Shown one piece after another: positions 1 through 8,503 of a stretch of DNA of 39,009 nucleotides. Both the position numbers and the translations under genes were made by a program. The stretch lies in NCBI RefSeq assembly GCF_000179555.1, contig NZ_AECZ01000037.1:1-39009 (forward strand), written 5' to 3'. How positions within the stretch are numbered: position 1 is the first letter of the stretch; every line of letters begins with the position of its first letter. Below the pieces are notes generated by a model that saw only the letters and a program-made list of their open reading frames with translations, was not told where the DNA came from and ran no database searches. This DNA comes from Solidesulfovibrio fructosivorans JJ] (GTDB lineage: Bacteria > Desulfobacterota > Desulfovibrionia > Desulfovibrionales > Desulfovibrionaceae).

Positions 1-60
1 GGGAAACTTTTTGAAAAAAGTTTCCCCCCGGACCCCCCTTCAAAAACTTTCAAGGGGGGT
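1..60 (+). repeat. Double-hairpin intergenic repeat, copy 1
   Basis: Positions 1-12 and 15-26 form a perfect 12-bp stem (GGGAAACTTTTT and its complement) with a 2-nt loop. A second stem pairs 32-40 with 52-60 (ACCCCCCTT). The same two-hairpin layout recurs inverted at 2387-2451. The orientation suggests it ends a plus-strand gene lying left of the window, but that gene is not visible. The T and A tracts sit at the hairpin apex and not after the stem, so this is not a textbook intrinsic terminator. Confidence 0.6.
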
Positions 61-318
61 GCCGGAACACTCAGGAAAAAGGGGGATATTCTTCAGTGCT
101 GTGAGATGGTGGAAAGCCCGTTCCTGACGAAGGCAGGAAGGCGTTGTTTCTGGCGAAGGGATGTTCGGTGCGGGTGAGGGAAGTTGCCGGCAAGCGGCAG
201 CGTGTGCCTTGCGCCCAGGGACATCCGCCTCCGAGCCTGACGCGAGGCCGGGACAACAAAACGGAACCGCTTCCAGAGAGGGGGACGCTCGGCCGGGGGA
301 ACAGGACGACTTCCGGAG
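61..318. other. Non-coding stretch, nothing recognised
   Basis: Short open frames cross this stretch, but none has a convincing ribosome-binding site, domain or Desulfovibrio-like protein composition. It lies beyond the 3' end of gpsA. I see no RNA gene or clear promoter in it. Confidence 0.4.
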
Positions 319-421
319 ATGGGACGCCTGACCAGGGCCGGCGGGGGCGGGCGGGTCGGACGCGAAGGCGTATTCTTCAAATATGCGCCGCGCGCGGCTG
401 CCCCGCCCGCCCCCGCCGGCC
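319..421 (-). repeat. Intergenic repeat element B inside a 20-bp inverted repeat
   Basis: Positions 336-355 and 402-421 are perfect 20-nt inverted arms (GGCCGGCGGGGGCGGGCGGG and its complement). Read on the minus strand, 390-357 is identical over 34 nt to 2258-2291 on the plus strand, and similarity continues to about 319 (matching about 2328). Each copy lies downstream of a gene in the same sense relative to that gene: here about 90 nt after the gpsA stop. A 3'-end or transcript-processing role is possible; this is inference. Confidence 0.65.
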
Positions 422-483
422 GTTCAACCAATCAAATAGCAACGGCAACGCATCGACCAATCAACGAACTCAATCAGAAAAAA

Positions 484-1476
484 CTATTCGTCCTTGAGGG
501 AACGGGTCATGAGCTCGTAAACGGCCTCGGACGGGTCCTTGTCCTTATACAAAATGGCATAGACCTGCTCGCTCAGTGGCATGTCGATGCCGAGCTTGCC
601 GCACAGGGCATGGACCGCCTCGGTGGTCTTGACGCCCTCGGCCACCATCTTCATCTCGGCCAGAATGTCGAGGAGCTTTTGGCCCTTGGCCAGACGCAGG
701 CCGACCTGCCGGTTGCGGGACAGGTCGCCGGTGCAGGTGAGCACCAGATCGCCCATGCCCGAAAGCCCCATGAAGGTCTGCCGCTCGCCGCCCATGGCCT
801 TGCCGAGCCGGCTCATTTCGCTCAGCCCCCGCGTGATGAGCGCCGCCCGGGCATTGCCGCCGAATCCCAGCCCGTCGGCCACGCCGGCGGCGATGGCGAT
901 GATGTTCTTGATCGCCCCGCCAAGCTCCACCCCGCGCACGTCCGTGGAGGTGTAGACCCGGAAATACGAGGTGGAAAGCGCCTCCTGCACCTCTTTGGCC
1001 GCCTTCTTGTCCTTGCAGGCAAGCGTCACGGCCGTCGGCATTTCGCGGATGACCTCGTAGGCGAAAGACGGCCCCGAAAGCATGGCGAAACGGGGCTTGA
1101 TCGCCGCCAGGGCGTCCTCGCACACCTGGGACATGGTCATGAGGCTGTCGAGTTCGATGCCCTTGCTCGCGCAAATGATCACCGCGTTTTTGGGCAGGTA
1201 CTTGAGATAGCGCTGATAGGCGTTGCGGATGAACTGGCAGGGCACGGCGAAGACGAAATGCCTGACCCCGTCGGCGACGGCCGCCGCGTCGGTGCTGACC
1301 TCGAGATTGTCGGCCAGCTTGCGGCCGGGGAGATACCAGGAATTCTCACGGGTGGTGCGGATCTCGTTCATGACCGCCTGCTCACGCACCCAAAGCCGGG
1401 CGTCATGCCCCTTTTTCGCCAGCAGATCGGCCAGGGTGGTGCCCCAGCTGCCGCCGCCCAACACCGCTATCTTCAT
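484..1476 (-). CDS. gpsA: Glycerol-3-phosphate dehydrogenase [NAD(P)+]
   Basis: This cytoplasmic enzyme reduces dihydroxyacetone phosphate to sn-glycerol 3-phosphate, the backbone of phospholipids. The protein is 330 aa, the normal family length. It opens with the dinucleotide-binding loop GGGSWGTTLADLL (residues 7-19). It keeps the family motifs LSGPSFAYEV (substrate region), a catalytic lysine in GGAIKNIIAIAAG, and GMGDLVLTCT in the C-terminal helical domain. The ATG at 1476 is preceded by GGAGG at good spacing. It is divergent from the siroheme decarboxylase gene across about 250 nt that should hold both promoters. Nothing about the enzyme looks abnormal. Confidence 0.96.
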   Translation of the reverse strand: MKIAVLGGGSWGTTLADLLAKKGHDARLWVREQAVMNEIRTTRENSWYLPGRKLADNLEVSTDAAAVADGVRHFVFAVPCQFIRNAYQRYLKYLPKNAVIICASKGIELDSLMTMSQVCEDALAAIKPRFAMLSGPSFAYEVIREMPTAVTLACKDKKAAKEVQEALSTSYFRVYTSTDVRGVELGGAIKNIIAIAAGVADGLGFGGNARAALITRGLSEMSRLGKAMGGERQTFMGLSGMGDLVLTCTGDLSRNRQVGLRLAKGQKLLDILAEMKMVAEGVKTTEAVHALCGKLGIDMPLSEQVYAILYKDKDPSEAVYELMTRSLKDE

Positions 1477-1728
1477 GAAATGCGCCTCCGACGGGTCCCC
1501 CCGGGCGTCGCGCCCTGGCTGCCGCGTTGCTCACGAAAGACGGAAATCCGCCTCGTGATTTTTGCGAACGTACAGCCACGCGCCCCTGGCCGGCCCCCCG
1601 TTTCAGAAATCCCCGCGCGCCGGCCCATGGCCCCAAACGCGCCTCAGGCGCGGCGTCGCGCGTGGTTGCCTCTAGCATACAAAGCCGGTAGAGACAAAGG
1701 CTTTCCAACGATGCAAGCGGGAGCGGCC

Positions 1729-2217
1729 ATGACCACGAATGCGGCGAAAACCGAGCTGACGGACACCGACCGGGAAATACTCAAACGGGTGCAGGGCAGC
1801 CTGCCCGACTCGGCCACGCCCTATGCCGACATCGCCGCGGCCGCGGGCACGGACGAAGCCCATGTCATCGACCTGCTCTCCCGCATGACAGCAAGCGGGG
1901 AGATCAGGCGCTTCGGGGCCACGCTCAAACACCAGAAGGCCGGATTCGGGGCCAACGTCATGGTGGCCTGGTACGTGCCCGAGGAAGACGTGGACCGCAT
2001 GGGGGCCGTCATGTCCAAGCGCCCCGAGATCAGCCACTGCTACCACCGGATCAACTGCCTGGACTGGCCGTACAACCTTTACACCATGATCCACGGCCGC
2101 AGCCAGGATGATTGCCAGGCCGTGGTCGAGGCGCTTTGCCGCGAGACGGGCCTCGACGACTACGCCATGCTCTTCAGCCTCAAGGAACTCAAGAAAGTCA
2201 GCATGCGCTATTGCTAG
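1729..2217 (+). CDS. Siroheme decarboxylase subunit (AhbA/AhbB, Lrp/AsnC fold)
   Basis: The 162-aa protein has an N-terminal winged-helix region (about residues 12-70, DTDREILKRVQG) followed by an AsnC-type ligand domain. It carries SHCYHRINCLDWPYNLYTM, close to the SHCY-R...WPYNLY pattern of siroheme decarboxylases and the related NirD/L/G/H proteins. The family removes two acetate carboxyls of siroheme to give didecarboxysiroheme in the alternative heme pathway, which is known in Desulfovibrio. AhbA and AhbB normally work as a heterodimer; I cannot tell by eye which subunit this is, and the partner, ahbC and ahbD are not in the window. I chose ATG 1729 because GGGAG lies 5 nt upstream; an in-frame ATG at 1711 is possible. 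The long upstream open frame is antisense to gpsA and is not coding. A plain AsnC-family regulator is the alternative. Confidence 0.85.
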   Translation: MTTNAAKTELTDTDREILKRVQGSLPDSATPYADIAAAAGTDEAHVIDLLSRMTASGEIRRFGATLKHQKAGFGANVMVAWYVPEEDVDRMGAVMSKRPEISHCYHRINCLDWPYNLYTMIHGRSQDDCQAVVEALCRETGLDDYAMLFSLKELKKVSMRYC

Positions 2218-2257
2218 CGCGGCGATGCAATTTTTCCCGCTGGCTGTCGGTCGCGTG

Positions 2258-2335
2258 CGGCGCATATTTGAAGAATACGCCTTCGCGTCCGCTCAGTCCG
2301 CCCCCGCCGACCCAGGTCACGCGTCCCATTCCGGG
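2258..2335 (+). repeat. Intergenic repeat element B, second copy
   Basis: Positions 2258-2291 match the reverse complement of 357-390 over 34 of 34 nt, and similarity continues to about 2330 through a CCGCCCCCGCCGAC-like core. It begins 41 nt after the siroheme decarboxylase stop. Within it GGCG...TATT pairs with AATACGCC around a GAAG loop, with a 2-nt bulge. Confidence 0.7.
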
Positions 2336-2386
2336 AGTATTCGGAAAAGCCTCCGCCTTCACATTGGGTGACGCTACGCGTCCCTC

Positions 2387-2451
2387 GATCCCCTTGAAAA
2401 GTTTTTGAAGGGGATCCAAGGGGAAACTTTTTTCAAAAAGTTTCCCCTTGG
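2387..2451 (-). terminator. Double-hairpin repeat, likely 3' end of the crotonase gene
   Basis: Positions 2416-2432 and 2435-2451 form a perfect 17-bp stem with a 2-nt loop. Positions 2387-2395 and 2408-2416 form a second 9-bp stem. Read on the minus strand the element starts 22 nt after the crotonase stop and matches copy 1 at 1-60. It lies between two convergent genes and could act on both. T and A runs sit at the hairpin apex. Confidence 0.6.
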
Positions 2452-2472
2452 CCGCCGGAGGCGCTCTTCCTC

Positions 2473-3276
2473 CTACCCGGCCGCCTGCCGGGCGGCCCGT
2501 CGTTCGGCCATGGCCTTTTTGAATTCCAGCGAATTCACGCGGTTGAGAATCAGCAGATCCTCGAGTTCCAGCGACCGGCGCAGGTCGTCCAGGTTGCTTT
2601 TGAGCAGCTTGCGGATGGCCAGCATGGTGGAGACTTGGGGCTCCCGGTAGTTGTTGGCGACCTTGATCGCCTCTTCCTCGAGGCGGGCGGCGGGCACGAT
2701 CTTGTCCACGATGCCGAGGTCGAGGGCCTCCTCGGCGGAAAAACGCGGCCATTGGAGCACGTCCCCGGCCTTGCCGCCGCCGAGCAGGCGGGACAGGAAA
2801 TAGCCGCCGCCGCCTTTGGGGACCGTGCCGAGCTCGGCAAAGGCGTTCTCGAACACCGTGCCTTCGCCCACGATGCGGTAGTCGCAGGCCAGGGCGCCGT
2901 TTAAGTGGAAAAACGAGACATGGCCGCTATTGGCATGGATGGTGACCTTGTTGAGGCCGGCCATGGTCACGGTATAATTGTTCACGAGGTTGAACAGGCG
3001 CTGGATGAGGAAATCCTCGCGCCGCGAGGTCAGGAAGTCGTCGAAAAACTTCAAGGTGTCGCCGGCGCCGCTCGGCTGATAGGGTCCGACGAAGATGACG
3101 ACGCTCACCTGGTCGGTATGGGCGATGATCTCCAGGTGGTCGAAAAAGGTATCGATTTTTTTGAGGTCCCGGGCGTGGGTGACGAAGTGGGGCTTGGCCC
3201 GCACGATGAGCAGATTGTCGCGGCGTTCGGAGGAGAAAAATTCGTTGTCCGTGACCAGGCTGGTGGCGACTTCCAT
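2473..3276 (-). CDS. Crotonase-fold protein (enoyl-CoA hydratase/isomerase-like)
   Basis: The 267-aa protein belongs to the crotonase superfamily, whose members act on acyl-CoA thioesters. Signs are the oxyanion-hole region HLNGALACDYRIVGEG, then AELGTVPKGGGGYFLSRLLGG, and the typical SAEEALDLGIVDKIVPAARLEEEA segment. ATG 3276 has a strong AAGGAGGG at about 6 nt; an upstream in-frame start at 3354 lacks one. By eye, the two glutamates of classic enoyl-CoA hydratase (GGGCELA and PEILLG motifs) are replaced (Asn and Phe at the aligned places), with a Glu two residues further on. The usual FSAGADL segment is replaced by QPSGAGDTLKFFDDF. The reaction therefore cannot be assigned and may not be hydration. 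It stands alone, convergent with the upstream gene and divergent from the acyl-CoA ligase gene. Confidence 0.8.
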   Translation of the reverse strand: MEVATSLVTDNEFFSSERRDNLLIVRAKPHFVTHARDLKKIDTFFDHLEIIAHTDQVSVVIFVGPYQPSGAGDTLKFFDDFLTSRREDFLIQRLFNLVNNYTVTMAGLNKVTIHANSGHVSFFHLNGALACDYRIVGEGTVFENAFAELGTVPKGGGGYFLSRLLGGGKAGDVLQWPRFSAEEALDLGIVDKIVPAARLEEEAIKVANNYREPQVSTMLAIRKLLKSNLDDLRRSLELEDLLILNRVNSLEFKKAMAERRAARQAAG

Positions 3277-3488
3277 GGGACCCTCCTTGCTGGCTCGCGG
3301 CGTCCGGCCGCCGGTTCCCGGCGTCAAGTCGCCGGCTTTATTGGAACCTGCCACCGCCGCCGAAGCCTGTCAACACGACCGTCCTTCCCTCGCGCCGGCA
3401 GTCCGAAAACGCCGAAACCCCTTGCCTTGGCCGGACGAGCCTTCTATCCTTGCCCGAACCATCCCCAACCTCTGCCGCGGAGCCCTGC

Positions 3489-6188
3489 TTGAGCGCCCGA
3501 AGCCTTGACGCCCTGTTCCGGCCCAATTCCGTGGCCGTCATCGGCGCCTCCGCCGATCCCGGCCATGTGGGCGCGGTGATCATGAAAAACCTGCTTGGCG
3601 GCAAGTTCCTGGGGCCGGTCATGCCGGTCAACCCCGCCCATGACGCCATCTCCGGGGTGCTTTGCTACAAGTCGGTGGACACGCTGCCCCTGACGCCGGA
3701 CCTCGGCGTCATCGCCACCGACCCGGACTCCGTGCCCGAGTACCTGCGCGACCTCGGCCGCCGGGGCGTGGGCGCGGCCGTGGTGCTGCCGCCGGGCTGG
3801 GCCAAGCTGCCGCGCGAGGCCAAGCGCGCCTTAAGCGCCCGCATGCTCGAGGCCGCCGCGCCGTCGGGCATCCGCATCCTGGGGCCGTCGGGGCTGGGGC
3901 TGGTCGTGCCGGGGCTCGGGCTCAACTGTTCCCTGGCCACCTCGGAAGCCATTCCCGGCCGCATCGCGTTCATCTCGCAGTCCGCCTCGCTTTTTTCCGC
4001 CGTCCTCGACTGGGCCGGCACCAAGGGCATCGGCTTTTCCCACATCCTGTCGCTGGGCGACCGGGTGGACCTCAAGTACGCCGACATCCTGGACTACATG
4101 GCCCAGGACCCGCATACGCGCTCGATCCTGCTCTACATCGAGTCCGTCACCGACGCGCGGTCGTTCATGAGCGCCTCCCGGGCGGCGGCCCGCAACAAGC
4201 CGGTGCTGGTCATCAAACCCGGTCGCAAGCTCTGGAGCATCTATCCGCCCGACCCGTCCGAGGGCCGCGACGAGGTCTACGAGGAGGCTTTTCGCCGGGC
4301 CGGCATGCTGCGCGTGGGCGAGATCGACGCGCTTTTCGACGCCGCCCAGACCCTGGCCCGTTCGCGGCCCCTGCGCGGCGAGCAACTCGCCATCCTGACC
4401 AATGGCGGGTCCATAGGCATCATGGCCGCCGACGCCCTGCTCGAAGGCGGCGGGGCGCTCGCCGACTTCGACGCCGAGGCGAGCGAATCGCTTTCCGACC
4501 TGCTCGGCCCCAACTGGCTGCGCCACGGCGTGGTGGACATGAGCTTCGACGCCGCCCCGGCCGATTACGCCGAGGCCCTGCGAGCGCTTCTGCGTTCCCC
4601 GGGCGTCAACGCCGTGCTCGTCATCCATGTGCCCTTTCCCGGCATTTCCGCCGACGCCGCCGCCACGGCCATGGCCGAGGTGCTGGCCAAGACCAACCGC
4701 ACGGTGCTGGCCTGCTGGATGGGCTACGACCCGGCCTCGGGCGGAGCGCTCAAAACCCTAAACGACGCCGGCGTGCCCACCTACGAAACGCCTGATCAGG
4801 CCGTGTCCGCCTTCGTGCACCTGCTGCGCTACCGCCGCAACCAGGAACTCCTCATGGAGATGCCGGCGAGCCTGCCGAGCGAATTCGCCCCGGACCCGAA
4901 CGCGGCCCGGGCCGTGGTGGAATGCGCCTTTGCCGAGGGGCGCCTCACGCTCACCGATCCCGAGGCGAAGGAGGTGCTCGGCTACTACGGCGTCACGGCC
5001 GTGGCCTCGCAGTTCACCGAGGACGCCGACGACGCCGTGGCCGCCGCCGAGGCCCTGGGCTATCCCGTGGCGGTCAAGATCGTCTCCCCGGACATTCCCC
5101 AACCCTTCGACGTCGGCGGCATCGCCCTGGACGTCACCGGCGGGGAGGCCGTGCGCGAGGCGGCCGAGGCGGTCCGGTCGCGCGCCCTGGCCCATGTTCC
5201 CGACGCCCACATCGAGGGCTACGTGATCCAGGAGATGGGCAAGCGGACCGGCGCCCACGAGGTGACCATCCAGGCCCGGGTGGACCCGGTTTTCGGGCCC
5301 TACGTCGTCTTCGGCCAGGGCGGCATCGCCGCCAGGGTGACCCGGGACAAGGCCGTGGCCCTGACCCCGCTCAACATGTCCCTGGCCCGCGACCTCATCT
5401 TTCGCACCCGCGTCGCGGCGGCGCTCAAGGGCGCGGCCGGCCAGCCCGGCACGGACATCGACGCCATCTGCCTGACCCTCAACCAGATTTCCCAGTGCGT
5501 GGCCGACCTGGAACGCATCGCGGCCATCGACCTGAACCCGATCCTGGCCACGCCCGAGGGCGTGCAGGTCATCGGCGCGGCCATACGCCTCACCCCGGAA
5601 GAACAGCCCAATCCGCACCGCCTGGCCATCCGGCCCTACCCCCGGGAACTCGAGGAGTGCGTGACCCTCAAATCCGGCCGCCACGCCATGCTGCGCCCCA
5701 TCCGGCCCGAGGACGAACCGGCGCACTTCGCCTTTTTCAAGCACCTCTCGCCCGAGGACCTGCGTTTCCGGTTTTTCGGCGTGGTGCGCGAGCTGACCCA
5801 TACCGAGATGGCCCGGCTGACCCAGATCGACTACGAACGGGAGATGGCCTTTATCGCCACCGCGCCGGACGAGGACGGCGCGCCCGAAACCCTCGGCGTG
5901 GTGCGGGCCTCGACAAGGCCGGACAATTCCTCGGCCGAATTCGCGGTCATCGTCCGCTCGGACCTCAAGGGGCTGGGACTCGGGCGGCTGCTCATGGAAA
6001 AAATCATCCGCTACTGCAAGGATCGCGGCACAAGGGAACTGACCGGGCAGGCGCTCATGGAAAACGGCGGCATGCAGGGCCTGGCCGACAAGCTCGGCTT
6101 TTCGGTGGTGCGCAACTACGACGAGGAAGTGGCGGAAATGCGCCTTCCCTTAAACGAGCCCGGCCCCGGGGAGACGGCTCCCGCATGA
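3489..6188 (+). CDS. ADP-forming acyl-CoA synthetase/GNAT fusion (Pat-like lysine acetyltransferase)
   Basis: Domains in order in the 899-aa product: a CoA-binding Rossmann domain (NSVAVIGAS, about 9-105), two succinyl-CoA-ligase-like domains (about 130-460, including LTNGGSIGIMAADAL), an ATP-grasp domain (about 490-710, YPVAVKIVSPDI and DLNPILA), and a C-terminal GNAT acetyltransferase (about 725-890) with the acetyl-CoA loop RSDLKGLGLGRLLM. This order matches the Pat/YfiQ family, which acetylates lysines such as those of acetyl-CoA synthetase. The NGG where ADP-forming synthetases carry the phospho-histidine fits a non-catalytic ligase part. The start is TTG 3489 (GGAG 6 nt upstream); TTG 3450 would add 13 residues. 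Its stop overlaps the next ATG (ATGA). It is first in a four-gene run with an HD-GYP protein and two glycosyltransferases. A true bifunctional ligase cannot be excluded. Confidence 0.88.
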   Translation: MSARSLDALFRPNSVAVIGASADPGHVGAVIMKNLLGGKFLGPVMPVNPAHDAISGVLCYKSVDTLPLTPDLGVIATDPDSVPEYLRDLGRRGVGAAVVLPPGWAKLPREAKRALSARMLEAAAPSGIRILGPSGLGLVVPGLGLNCSLATSEAIPGRIAFISQSASLFSAVLDWAGTKGIGFSHILSLGDRVDLKYADILDYMAQDPHTRSILLYIESVTDARSFMSASRAAARNKPVLVIKPGRKLWSIYPPDPSEGRDEVYEEAFRRAGMLRVGEIDALFDAAQTLARSRPLRGEQLAILTNGGSIGIMAADALLEGGGALADFDAEASESLSDLLGPNWLRHGVVDMSFDAAPADYAEALRALLRSPGVNAVLVIHVPFPGISADAAATAMAEVLAKTNRTVLACWMGYDPASGGALKTLNDAGVPTYETPDQAVSAFVHLLRYRRNQELLMEMPASLPSEFAPDPNAARAVVECAFAEGRLTLTDPEAKEVLGYYGVTAVASQFTEDADDAVAAAEALGYPVAVKIVSPDIPQPFDVGGIALDVTGGEAVREAAEAVRSRALAHVPDAHIEGYVIQEMGKRTGAHEVTIQARVDPVFGPYVVFGQGGIAARVTRDKAVALTPLNMSLARDLIFRTRVAAALKGAAGQPGTDIDAICLTLNQISQCVADLERIAAIDLNPILATPEGVQVIGAAIRLTPEEQPNPHRLAIRPYPRELEECVTLKSGRHAMLRPIRPEDEPAHFAFFKHLSPEDLRFRFFGVVRELTHTEMARLTQIDYEREMAFIATAPDEDGAPETLGVVRASTRPDNSSAEFAVIVRSDLKGLGLGRLLMEKIIRYCKDRGTRELTGQALMENGGMQGLADKLGFSVVRNYDEEVAEMRLPLNEPGPGETAPA

Positions 6189-7264
6189 AGGCGACCGAAT
6201 CCGAAGACACCCTCCCCTCACCGGAACTCAAATCGTATTTCCCGGTAAAGACCCTCTCCCTGCGCCCCTGGGGCAACGGCCGGTTCTCCGTCTACGTGCG
6301 CAAGGGGCCCAGGCTCGTGCTCTACGCCTCACGCGGGGCCGCCTTCAGCAAGGAACAGCTGGCCCGGCTGCGGTCCACGGGCACGCCGACGGTCTATATC
6401 CACCAGGGCGAGCTGCGCCATTACGAGAACTACCTGCGCGAAAGCCTCGGCGAACTGCTCCTCGACGAATCCATTCCCCTGGCCGAGCGAGCCGAGGTCT
6501 GGCACGAGAGCGCCGTTTCCCTGGCCAAATGCGTGCTCGAAGAAAAGCTGCCCCATTCCGTAAGCCGGGCCCGGTTCGAACAGATCGGCAAGCTCGTGCG
6601 CCAGACCGTGGGCTTTTTGCACGACCCCGGCGCGGTGAAAAACGTGGCCCGGCTCGTGTCCAAGGGCTACCAGGAATACCAACACGGCCTGGCCGTCATG
6701 GTGCTCACCTCGCTTATGCTCATGGACCGAAAGGGCATAAGCGAAGACCTGCTCGTCAAGGTCGGCGTCGGGGCGCTGTTGCACGACGTGGGCAAGCTCG
6801 GGCTGGCGGAAGGGCTCCTCGATCGCCGGCCGGATACCTGGACGCCCGAGGAAGAAATCCAGTTCCGCTCCCACCCGGCGCTCGGCGTCGGCCTGTGTGT
6901 GGGCCTGCCCCTGCCGCCCGAAACCCTTCACTGCATCCTTTTCCACCACGAGCAGGAGGACGGCCGGGGCTTCCCCGCCGGGCTGCCCGCCGCCGGCATC
7001 CCGCCCTATGTCAAGGCGCTTGGCGTCTGCAACATCTATGACGCCCTGACCCGGGCCTGCGTCTGGCGCCCGGCCTATCCGCCCTTCGAAGCCCTGCGCA
7101 AGATGGAGGCCCGCAAGGAGACCCTGGACAAGGGCATGTTCAAACGCCTGATCATGATTCTGGCCGATGCGGAAATACTCAAGGAAAACGAGCAACCCGC
7201 CAAGGAAACGACACCGGCCCCGGAGCCCGAAGCCGCATCCAAGCCGTCGGCCTCCAACGGCTGA
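6185..7264 (+). CDS. HD-GYP-type phosphohydrolase
   Basis: The product is 359 aa. Residues 1-120 resemble the poorly defined N-terminal region found before many HD-GYP domains. The metal-dependent HD domain follows: H167 in EYQHGLA, HD at 200-201 in LLHDVGKLGL, and HHEQEDGRGFP at 254-264, then YDALTR. The family usually cleaves cyclic di-GMP, and GFP in place of GYP is a known tolerated variant. The C-terminal 30 residues are low-complexity (Pro/Glu/Ala/Lys). There is no transmembrane segment, so it is cytoplasmic. The ATG overlaps the stop of the acetyltransferase gene by 4 nt, showing translational coupling. The context suggests control of cell-surface glycan or motility states, but the substrate is inferred. 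Confidence 0.88.
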   Translation: MKATESEDTLPSPELKSYFPVKTLSLRPWGNGRFSVYVRKGPRLVLYASRGAAFSKEQLARLRSTGTPTVYIHQGELRHYENYLRESLGELLLDESIPLAERAEVWHESAVSLAKCVLEEKLPHSVSRARFEQIGKLVRQTVGFLHDPGAVKNVARLVSKGYQEYQHGLAVMVLTSLMLMDRKGISEDLLVKVGVGALLHDVGKLGLAEGLLDRRPDTWTPEEEIQFRSHPALGVGLCVGLPLPPETLHCILFHHEQEDGRGFPAGLPAAGIPPYVKALGVCNIYDALTRACVWRPAYPPFEALRKMEARKETLDKGMFKRLIMILADAEILKENEQPAKETTPAPEPEAASKPSASNG

Positions 7265-7279
7265 TGGCGCATCTCCGCC

Positions 7280-8503
7280 ATGACCGCATCCGTCCCTTAC
7301 GATCCCGACGCCTTCGACGACCTGCTTCCCCCGCGCGCCCGCTTCGCCGTGCGCCGCGAGCCCGGGCCGCCGCGCCTGAATATCTGCCTGCCCCATCTGC
7401 ACCGGGAACACCTGTTCGGCGGCATGGCCTCGGCCCTGGCCCTGGCCGCCCATCTGGCCCCCCGTTACGCGGCCGTGCGCTGCCTCGTGCTCACGCCCCT
7501 GCCGGAAGCCTCCGGGCGCATCGACTGCGGCGCGGCCCTGCTGCGCCGGCCCGGGGAAGTCGTCGAGACCGTATCCCTCCATGACGGCGCGGAAATCGTC
7601 TTTCACCCGGCCGACGTGCTCCTTTGCCCCAACTGGCGCACGGTGCTCGTCTGGGAGCGGGCGGCCGCGCTTTTCGCCGCCGCCGGCATGCCCCCCATCC
7701 CCTTCTACTATTTCATCCTGGACTGGGAGCCGGGCTTTTATCCCATGGGGCTCAAGCACCTGGCCGCGGAGGGGACCTACCGCCATGGGGAATATTGCCA
7801 GGCCGTCTTCCATTCCCGCGAGCTGTACCGCTTTTTCGCCGCCAGAAACTACGCCTTTGACAACCCCGTCGTGGTCAGGCCCTCCCTGGACCCGCTCCTG
7901 CGCGCCGTGCTCGGCGGCCTTGGCGGCGCTATTCCCGCAAGACAGGGCGAACGCATAAACGTGCTCGTCTACGGCCGGCCCGGACACCACCGCAACTGCT
8001 TCCCGGCGCTTATGGCCGTCATCGCCGCCTATGCCGAGGCCTATGGGGAAAGCCAGGGCCGGGATGTCGCCTTCGTAAGCGCCGGCACGCCCCACGAGGA
8101 TGTGGATTTCGGCCACGGCACGGTGCTGACAAGCCTCGGCACCCTCACCATGGCCGACTACGCCGCCGCCCTGCTCCAAAGCCATGTCGGCATGGCGCTT
8201 ATGGCCTCGCCCCACCCGTCCTATCCGCCCCTCGAAATGGCCTGCTTCGGCCTGGAAACGCTCACCAACGCCTACCCGCCGGCCAAGGACCTGTCCCGGG
8301 AACACCCCCGCATCCGCAACATCGACCCGACCGATCCGAAGGGAGCGGCGGAGATGCTGGCCCAGGCCATCGAGGCGGCCAGGGCGCGCGCCGGACGGGA
8401 AACGCCGATCGTCTTTCCGAAATCGGTCAGCCCGCTCGACTGGAGCGCCAATTTCCACCGGGCCGGTCTGCCCGTGCTTGGCGGAGGGGAGGCCGCGCCG
8501 TGA
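7280..8503 (+). CDS. WsaF-like glycosyltransferase
   Basis: The 407-aa protein resembles the WsaF rhamnosyltransferase family: an N-terminal half beginning RLNICLPHLHREHLFGGMASA, a WsaF-like centre with ILDWEPGFYPMG, and a C-terminal nucleotide-sugar domain beginning NVLVYGRPGHHRNCFPA and continuing through SLGTLTMADYAALL-type sequence to PPLEMACFGLETLTN. WsaF enzymes add L-rhamnose to surface glycans; the donor and acceptor here are unknown. The ATG at 7280 is 15 nt after the HD-GYP stop and has only a weak ribosome-binding site, which fits coupling to the upstream gene. It overlaps the next gene's GTG by 4 nt. The only other glycan genes in the window are its direct partner and a distant amylase. 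Confidence 0.78.
   Translation: MTASVPYDPDAFDDLLPPRARFAVRREPGPPRLNICLPHLHREHLFGGMASALALAAHLAPRYAAVRCLVLTPLPEASGRIDCGAALLRRPGEVVETVSLHDGAEIVFHPADVLLCPNWRTVLVWERAAALFAAAGMPPIPFYYFILDWEPGFYPMGLKHLAAEGTYRHGEYCQAVFHSRELYRFFAARNYAFDNPVVVRPSLDPLLRAVLGGLGGAIPARQGERINVLVYGRPGHHRNCFPALMAVIAAYAEAYGESQGRDVAFVSAGTPHEDVDFGHGTVLTSLGTLTMADYAAALLQSHVGMALMASPHPSYPPLEMACFGLETLTNAYPPAKDLSREHPRIRNIDPTDPKGAAEMLAQAIEAARARAGRETPIVFPKSVSPLDWSANFHRAGLPVLGGGEAAP

Noticed and set aside
144-497. Possible small gene in the first 500 bases
   Set aside because: Arg/Pro-rich translation, no domain, no ribosome-binding site, and it crosses the repeat element.
319-1728. N-terminal extension of the siroheme decarboxylase frame
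   Set aside because: It runs antisense through gpsA; a clear ribosome-binding site supports the start at 1729.
4922-6184. N-terminal extension of the HD-GYP frame
   Set aside because: Shadow in another frame of the acetyltransferase gene; the ATGA overlap at 6185 gives the start.
6329-8458. 709-codon minus-strand frame across the HD-GYP and glycosyltransferase genes
   Set aside because: Shadow of well-supported plus-strand genes; no motif and no ribosome-binding site.
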